A stretch of DNA of 38,202 nt, taken from assembly GCA_017453685.1 (NCBI GenBank), contig JAFTEL010000163.1:1-38202 (forward strand). The letters run 5' to 3'. Below the pieces are notes generated by a model. It was not told the DNA's origin and ran no database searches. It saw only the letters and a program-made list of their open reading frames with translations. Below, in pieces: positions 34,068 to 38,202 of the stretch (position 1 is its first letter; the number at the start of each line of letters is the position of its first letter). The DNA is from Clostridia bacterium (GTDB lineage Bacteria > Bacillota > Clostridia > Oscillospirales > Acutalibacteraceae). Made by a program: the position numbers and the translations under genes.

Positions 34068-34772
34068 ATGAAAAGTTACACCATCACTCTCATCCGCAAC
34101 GCCCTGACCCGGGAGAATCTGGAGGGGCGTTATCTGGGTCACACCGACGCGCCGCTCTGCGAGGAAGGGCGCGCCCAACTGGAAGAATTGATCGCCTCTT
34201 ACCGCTATCCCAAGGCGCAGGTCGTGTTCAGCAGCCCGCTCAAGCGCTGCCTGGATACGGCGCGTATGATCTATCCCGAAAAAGAGATCGTCCCGATGGA
34301 GGACATGATCGAGTATGATTTCGGCTCTTTTGACGGAAAAACGGCGGATGAGCTCGAAAATCACCCGCTGTTTGCCGATTGGCTGGCGGGCAAGCCGGGC
34401 GTCGACCCGCCGTTCGGCGAAAGCAGCGCCGCCTTTGCCAAGCGCATCGGCGAGGGCTTTGAAAAAATCGTGGACGGCATGCTCAAATCCGGCGTGGAGT
34501 CCGCCGCCGTCGTCACTCACGGGGGGCTGATCATGCAGCTCATGGCGCGTTACGCCCTGCCCGAAGCCCAGGCGCACGACTGGCTGACCCCAAGTGGTTG
34601 CGGTTATACTCTTCGTATAATACCATCTATCTGGATGACGGCGCGCAAAGCGGAAGCGATCTGCGAAGTGCCCGAGGAAGAACACGATTTCGATTACGAG
34701 CGGTCTTTGTGGGGACAGGAACCGTTGGATTACCCCGATGAAGACGCCGCATACAGCGACCCCATCGAATAA
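34068..34772 (+). CDS. Histidine-phosphatase-superfamily protein lacking the catalytic histidine
   Basis: A 234-aa phosphoglycerate-mutase-like protein. The family start should read LIRHGxT; here it is TLIRNALTREN, so the phosphorylated histidine is Asn and the next glycine is Ala. Other features are kept: LEGRYLGHTDAPLCEEG, the second arginine in SSPLKRCLDTARMI, the acidic EYDFGSFDGKTADEL and the second histidine in VVTHGGLIMQL. The C-terminal part reads SGCGYTLRIIPSIW and ends in an acidic tail. Either it is a non-catalytic relative or it uses another mechanism. ATG 34068 follows GGAG; an upstream TTG at 34056 overlaps that site. The transporter gene starts 22 bases after its stop. Confidence 0.85.
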   Translation: MKSYTITLIRNALTRENLEGRYLGHTDAPLCEEGRAQLEELIASYRYPKAQVVFSSPLKRCLDTARMIYPEKEIVPMEDMIEYDFGSFDGKTADELENHPLFADWLAGKPGVDPPFGESSAAFAKRIGEGFEKIVDGMLKSGVESAAVVTHGGLIMQLMARYALPEAQAHDWLTPSGCGYTLRIIPSIWMTARKAEAICEVPEEEHDFDYERSLWGQEPLDYPDEDAAYSDPIE

Positions 34773-34794
34773 TCGACAGAAGGAACGATCAGCC

Positions 34795-37110
34795 ATGACT
34801 GTTTTGACCAAAGCGAAAACCGCCGCCGAAAAAGTCAAGCGCTACTGGCGTACGCCGCCCGAGGGCAACTTTATGACCTATAAGGAGATCGCCTCTCTGG
34901 CGGGGGGCGGCATCGGCGTCAAGTTCATCATCACCTTCGTGCAGAGCGTGCTCATCAGCGTGGGCAACGTGTTCGTGGGCAATACCATCGGCATCAAGCC
35001 CGGTCCGATGTACGTCATCTACATCATCAGCGTGCTGGCGGGCTTTCCGCTCACGGCGCTGCGCGCGAACATCGTCGACAACACGCGCAACCGCAAGGGC
35101 AAATACCGCCCCTACATCATCTCCATGGGCTTGCCCACGGTGCTGCTCTCGCTGGGCTACGTTTGGGCGCCGTATGAGCACATGAACAACATCGGCAAAT
35201 ACGCCACGGTGTTGTTTTTCAACATCGGCTTCCAGTTTTTCTATTATTTTCTGCTTGACGCCTATGACAACTACGTGGTGGTGCTTTCCTCCAACACGCA
35301 GGAACGCGCGAACGTGGCGGCGATCCGCGCCGTGACCGATTCGCTCGCACCGTCCATCACCAACATCATCATTCCCATTGCGGGGCGTGCGATCACCGGC
35401 AGCGAAAACCTCTTCGATATCCGCATTTACCGCTTCGTCTGGCCGCCGGTGCTGATCCTCGGCTTTTTCATCAGCCTCATCGTTTATGTCAATACAAAAG
35501 AGAAAATCATTCAGGCGCGCACGCACGTGGTGCAGATCAAATTTGTCGATGCGTTCCGCGCCGTGTTCAAGAATAAATATTTCTGGATCATTTCCATGGC
35601 GGGCTGGCTCGGCTTTTTGGAGACCATGACCTTCAACATCCTGTCGTGGCTCTATACCTATCAGCACGCCTGCGACGCCGGTACTTACGCCTTGATCTGG
35701 ACGCTGTACGGCAACGCCTCGTTCTGGGGGATGCTCGCGGCGCCCATCTGCATCAAAAAGATCGGCAAAAAGAACACGCTGGTGCTGACCAACGTGATGA
35801 ATATTTTCTTCCTCGCCGCCATGTATCCCATCGCGCGCTACGTCGACCCGGGCGTGATGATCTGGCCGATCATGGCGTGCATGTGGATGAACGCCATGGT
35901 CAATGCGTTCTCGCACATCCTCACGCCCAGCATTAACGGCGATATCCGCGATTATCAGCAGTACGTCACAGGCGAACGCATTGACGGCATGTTTGCCGCC
36001 GTGGGTCTGATCGGCAGCGTGATCGCCATGCTGACCACGAGCGTCCAGTCGATCATCTATTCCCGCATCGGCTTCAACGACGCCAAGCTCAAAGAAGTGC
36101 TGCCCGCCATTCTGGCTTCGGGGCAGAAGATCGACGATCTGACGAACGTCTACAACGTGCTCTATCACCGCGAGACCTTCATTTCCATTTTCGGCGTGCT
36201 GGTGCTGTTCTCCGTGCTCGGCGCGGCGATGAACGTGGTGCCGTATTTCTTCTACGATCTGTCCGAGACCAAGCAGCGCGGCATGGTGCGCGTGCTGCAA
36301 TTGCGCGCGTTGTTTGAGGATTACGGCAAGGGCGTGCTCAGCGACAGCGATCTGGTCAAAGCCATCGATCTGGTCAACGAGTCCCGCCGGTATCTCGCCG
36401 AGCAGCCGATCGCGCTGGAAAACGTCAAGGCCGCTTATCGGGGCAGGCAGCGCCGCAAGGAAAAGGCGAAGGCGGTGGAACACAACCGCATGATCGAGGT
36501 GTCGCAGTTCGTCATTGACGAAATGAACCGCTTTGAAACGCCGCAGGGCAAAGCGCAGCTCGCGGAAGCGGAAAAGATCGCCGTGGCAGGGTTCGATCAC
36601 ATTTTCACCGTCAGCAAAGCCGATCTGGCGAAGGCAAGGATCCTGCCAACCGACACGCCGCAGGCAAAGGAATACCGCAAGGCGGAGATTCAGAGGATCA
36701 AGGATTGCCTTTACGCGCAGCGCGTTGCCAAAAAGCATTTTCCGAACGGCATCGAAGAATTTGACAGCAGCGAGTTTGACGAACTGTTCCGACGCGAAGA
36801 TGAAACGGATGAAGCGATCGACAACGCCTATAAGGCCTATTACGAAGCCAAGGACGCCCGCGACCGTGACAAGGTGATCGGGTTGACGGAGCAGCTCAAG
36901 CAGTTAAAAGAGCAGCGCAAGCTCATCGAGCGCGACATCAAAACGGCGACCGATAAAAACTCGGTCTATCACCGCGTCGCCAAGCCGTATCTGGACGCGA
37001 AAAAGCTGCTCACACAATCGGAGAATTACAGCCGCTATGACGACATCGCCGCGCAGTATGAGGCGGCGCTGCAGCGCAAACAGGCGGAGGAAGCCTCGGT
37101 TGAGGAATAA
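34795..37110 (+). CDS. MFS/GPH family sugar transporter with long cytoplasmic C-terminal tail
   Basis: A 771-aa protein. The first about 490 residues form twelve membrane segments of the glycoside-pentoside-hexuronide cation symporter type, with the cytoplasmic loop NTRNRKGKYRPYIISMGLP and INGDIRDYQQYVTGERIDG (the D-Y-Q-x-Y-x-T-G-x-R motif between the halves). The remaining about 280 residues are charged and helical (KEKAKAVEHNRMIEVSQFVI, LTEQLKQLKEQRKLIERDIK) with probable coiled coil. Typical GPH transporters are 450-500 aa, so the tail is unusual; it does not look like the EIIA domain of LacS. ATG 34795 is chosen after AGAAGGAA; an ATG at 34738 lies inside the previous gene. Substrate unknown. 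Confidence 0.87.
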   Translation: MTVLTKAKTAAEKVKRYWRTPPEGNFMTYKEIASLAGGGIGVKFIITFVQSVLISVGNVFVGNTIGIKPGPMYVIYIISVLAGFPLTALRANIVDNTRNRKGKYRPYIISMGLPTVLLSLGYVWAPYEHMNNIGKYATVLFFNIGFQFFYYFLLDAYDNYVVVLSSNTQERANVAAIRAVTDSLAPSITNIIIPIAGRAITGSENLFDIRIYRFVWPPVLILGFFISLIVYVNTKEKIIQARTHVVQIKFVDAFRAVFKNKYFWIISMAGWLGFLETMTFNILSWLYTYQHACDAGTYALIWTLYGNASFWGMLAAPICIKKIGKKNTLVLTNVMNIFFLAAMYPIARYVDPGVMIWPIMACMWMNAMVNAFSHILTPSINGDIRDYQQYVTGERIDGMFAAVGLIGSVIAMLTTSVQSIIYSRIGFNDAKLKEVLPAILASGQKIDDLTNVYNVLYHRETFISIFGVLVLFSVLGAAMNVVPYFFYDLSETKQRGMVRVLQLRALFEDYGKGVLSDSDLVKAIDLVNESRRYLAEQPIALENVKAAYRGRQRRKEKAKAVEHNRMIEVSQFVIDEMNRFETPQGKAQLAEAEKIAVAGFDHIFTVSKADLAKARILPTDTPQAKEYRKAEIQRIKDCLYAQRVAKKHFPNGIEEFDSSEFDELFRREDETDEAIDNAYKAYYEAKDARDRDKVIGLTEQLKQLKEQRKLIERDIKTATDKNSVYHRVAKPYLDAKKLLTQSENYSRYDDIAAQYEAALQRKQAEEASVEE

Positions 37111-38050
37111 ACAAAACGAAAGCGCGGAGGCGGTAGCGATCAAAAATAACAGGGAAGTATATCGGGATGACCGTTATGTTCTCGGTTGGAAGGACGGTGT
37201 TCCTTTCCTCGAAATCGGCGGCGAAGCATACAAGCTGACCTGCCACCCCTATGAGCCCTGTCTGTATATTACCGACAGGGACGGTGGGCTTACGGCGGTG
37301 CACAATGCGTTCGATCCGTCGAGCGTTTTAGAGGCGTTTTCGGAAGGGCGGATCGTTGCTTCGATCACCGGAACGGAGTATGATGCGCAGGATTTCTGCC
37401 GGATGGTCGAATACGCCGCCGGCATGTATGACATTCCGATCGACGAGGCGGAAAAGGTGTTCCGCGGGCGCGCCAAAAAGAAGAATCCGGCGCCGAAAAA
37501 GCAGAGAGAAAACCCCATTGTCCATGATGGAAACAGCCCGCGGCCGGAGTTCGGCAGGATCATCGAAAACGATCCGTTTTACGATCTGATCGCCGCCTAT
37601 CCCGACTGCATGATCGACTATTGCCTTGTGAAAAACGAACACACCGAGAGCGGCTTCAGCGCGCATTGGAACGCGCTGCTCTGGGCGTGCCGCCAATTGT
37701 TTGTCGACGAGGAGGACGAGACGATCTGGCACTTTGACCTCGGAAAAGCGGACGCGAAGCCGATCGACGCGCAGGCGCTCTTTGCCCCCGTCGATCCAAA
37801 CGGAAAATTGAATTATCGCAAAGCGTTCCTTTGCCCGCCTTATCCGAACCACTGCACGAACGCCGATTTTGACAGGGTCAACGCCGCGCTGTTCCCGAGC
37901 GGAACGGATGTGCTGGAAGTGTTTGAATGGACGACCGACTGGTCGGAATACTTCGACGAAGGCCGCGAATGGTGGGGGACGCTCTGTCTTACCGTTTACG
38001 ACAAAGCGCTCGACCGCTTCATTGTCATTCTGGCGTCGGCGACGGACTGA
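37100..38050 (+). CDS. Unrecognised protein, probable TTG start
   Basis: A protein of about 316 aa that I do not recognise. The N-terminal third reads YVLGWKDGVPFLEIGGEAYK and LYITDRDGGLTAVHNAF; a basic linker GRAKKKNPAPKKQREN separates it from an acidic, tryptophan-rich C-terminal half (SAHWNALLWACRQLF, FEWTTDWSEYFDEGREWWG). No signal peptide or membrane segment is visible. No ATG lies in a good place; TTG 37100 is preceded by GGAGG at nine bases and overlaps the transporter stop by 11 bases, which suggests coupling. The true start could also be ATG 37037, inside the transporter gene. The putative insertion sequence starts about 12 bases after the stop. Confidence 0.6.
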   Translation: MRNKQNESAEAVAIKNNREVYRDDRYVLGWKDGVPFLEIGGEAYKLTCHPYEPCLYITDRDGGLTAVHNAFDPSSVLEAFSEGRIVASITGTEYDAQDFCRMVEYAAGMYDIPIDEAEKVFRGRAKKKNPAPKKQRENPIVHDGNSPRPEFGRIIENDPFYDLIAAYPDCMIDYCLVKNEHTESGFSAHWNALLWACRQLFVDEEDETIWHFDLGKADAKPIDAQALFAPVDPNGKLNYRKAFLCPPYPNHCTNADFDRVNAALFPSGTDVLEVFEWTTDWSEYFDEGREWWGTLCLTVYDKALDRFIVILASATD

Positions 38051-38061
38051 ATAAGCGGAAT

Positions 38062-38202
38062 TTAGGGAAACACTGATTAAAAAACAAATATTCTATATTA
38101 GCAATATGGAATCAAAAAGGAAACAAACTGTGCTATAATAGGAGCAGAAAAAAGCACAGGAGTGATGAAGATGGCGCAGCAGACCTTCAGCGATATGGAA
38201 TA
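38062..38202 (+). mobile_element. Probable left end of an IS5-like insertion sequence (cut by window edge)
   Basis: The short AT-rich stretch from GGGAAACACTGATTAAAA (38065-38082) looks like an insertion-sequence terminal repeat and is followed by an extended -10 promoter (TGC TATAAT, 38131-38139) and a short frame resembling a transposase start. TTAG at 38062-38065 fits the YTAR target of IS5-type elements. The right end is outside the window, so neither the inverted repeat nor the target duplication can be confirmed. Confidence 0.45.
38171..38202 (+). CDS. Possible transposase, N-terminal fragment (3' end outside window)
   Basis: Only MAQQTFSDMEY is visible before the window ends. This resembles the beginning of IS5-group transposases I know from Clostridia (a short head with TFSDMEY before a basic stretch). 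AGGAG lies eight bases upstream of ATG 38171; ATG 38165 is only two bases from that site and is less likely. The identification rests on eleven residues. Confidence 0.5.
   Translation, partial: MAQQTFSDME

Noticed and set aside
34590..34772. Possible frameshift near 34620 in the phosphatase-like gene
   Set aside because: The residues after the AT-rich spot, GCGYTLRIIPSIW, still fit the C-terminal pattern of the family, so the frame appears intact.

Overview
The window is a gene-dense stretch of a low-to-mid GC-skewed Firmicute chromosome (roughly 55-60% GC by eye). It looks like a member of the Clostridia, most plausibly the Oscillospiraceae/Ruminococcaceae. This rests on strong Shine-Dalgarno sequences before almost every gene, sigma-A type promoters in the AT-rich gaps, an L27 precursor with the Firmicute N-terminal extension next to its Prp protease, a GlgC/GlgD pair, and a monofunctional aspartokinase with an internal start. 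The species call is inference. I see no rRNA, tRNA, CRISPR array or prophage.

Layout. (1) 1-1767: the end of the ribosomal alpha operon (rpsD, rpoA, rplQ) closed by a clear terminator. (2) 1777-4571: a three-gene operon (metallophosphoesterase, Crp/Fnr-type regulator, alpha/beta hydrolase), then a converging small XRE regulator. (3) 4831-8433: an AT-rich divergent regulatory gap, nicotinate phosphoribosyltransferase and a cytoplasmic GH2 glycosidase, facing a D,D-carboxypeptidase. (4) 9900-16765: hom and lysC (aspartate pathway), gyrA, and an LCP cell-wall polymer transferase. (5) 16787-21100: a serine hydrolase, an FAD oxidoreductase, a second metallophosphoesterase and a zinc-ribbon membrane protein. 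(6) 21111-24903: a divergent pair, an alpha-galactosidase-like TIM-barrel enzyme (-) and rarA (+). (7) 24904-25190: a non-coding array of mini-hairpins separated by a TCGATAT heptamer, the most unusual feature here. (8) 25192-26284: rplU-prp-rpmA on the minus strand with a structured leader. (9) 26428-33315: a complete glycogen synthesis operon glgB-glycosyltransferase-glgC-glgD-glgA with 4-nt overlaps. (10) 33327-38202: an XRE regulator diverging from a histidine-phosphatase-like gene, a GPH-type sugar transporter with a very long cytoplasmic tail, an unrecognised gene, and what appears to be the left end of an IS5-like insertion sequence cut by the window edge.

Most of the window is housekeeping and central carbohydrate metabolism. 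Carbohydrate functions (GH2, GH36-like, glycogen, GPH transporter) fit a gut or fermentative lifestyle. The points I rate highest are the hairpin/heptamer array at 24937-25172, the loss of expected catalytic residues in the phosphoglycerate-mutase-like protein and in GlgA, the internal translation start in lysC, the transporter tail, and shared TTCGTATA-type sites in two regulatory regions.
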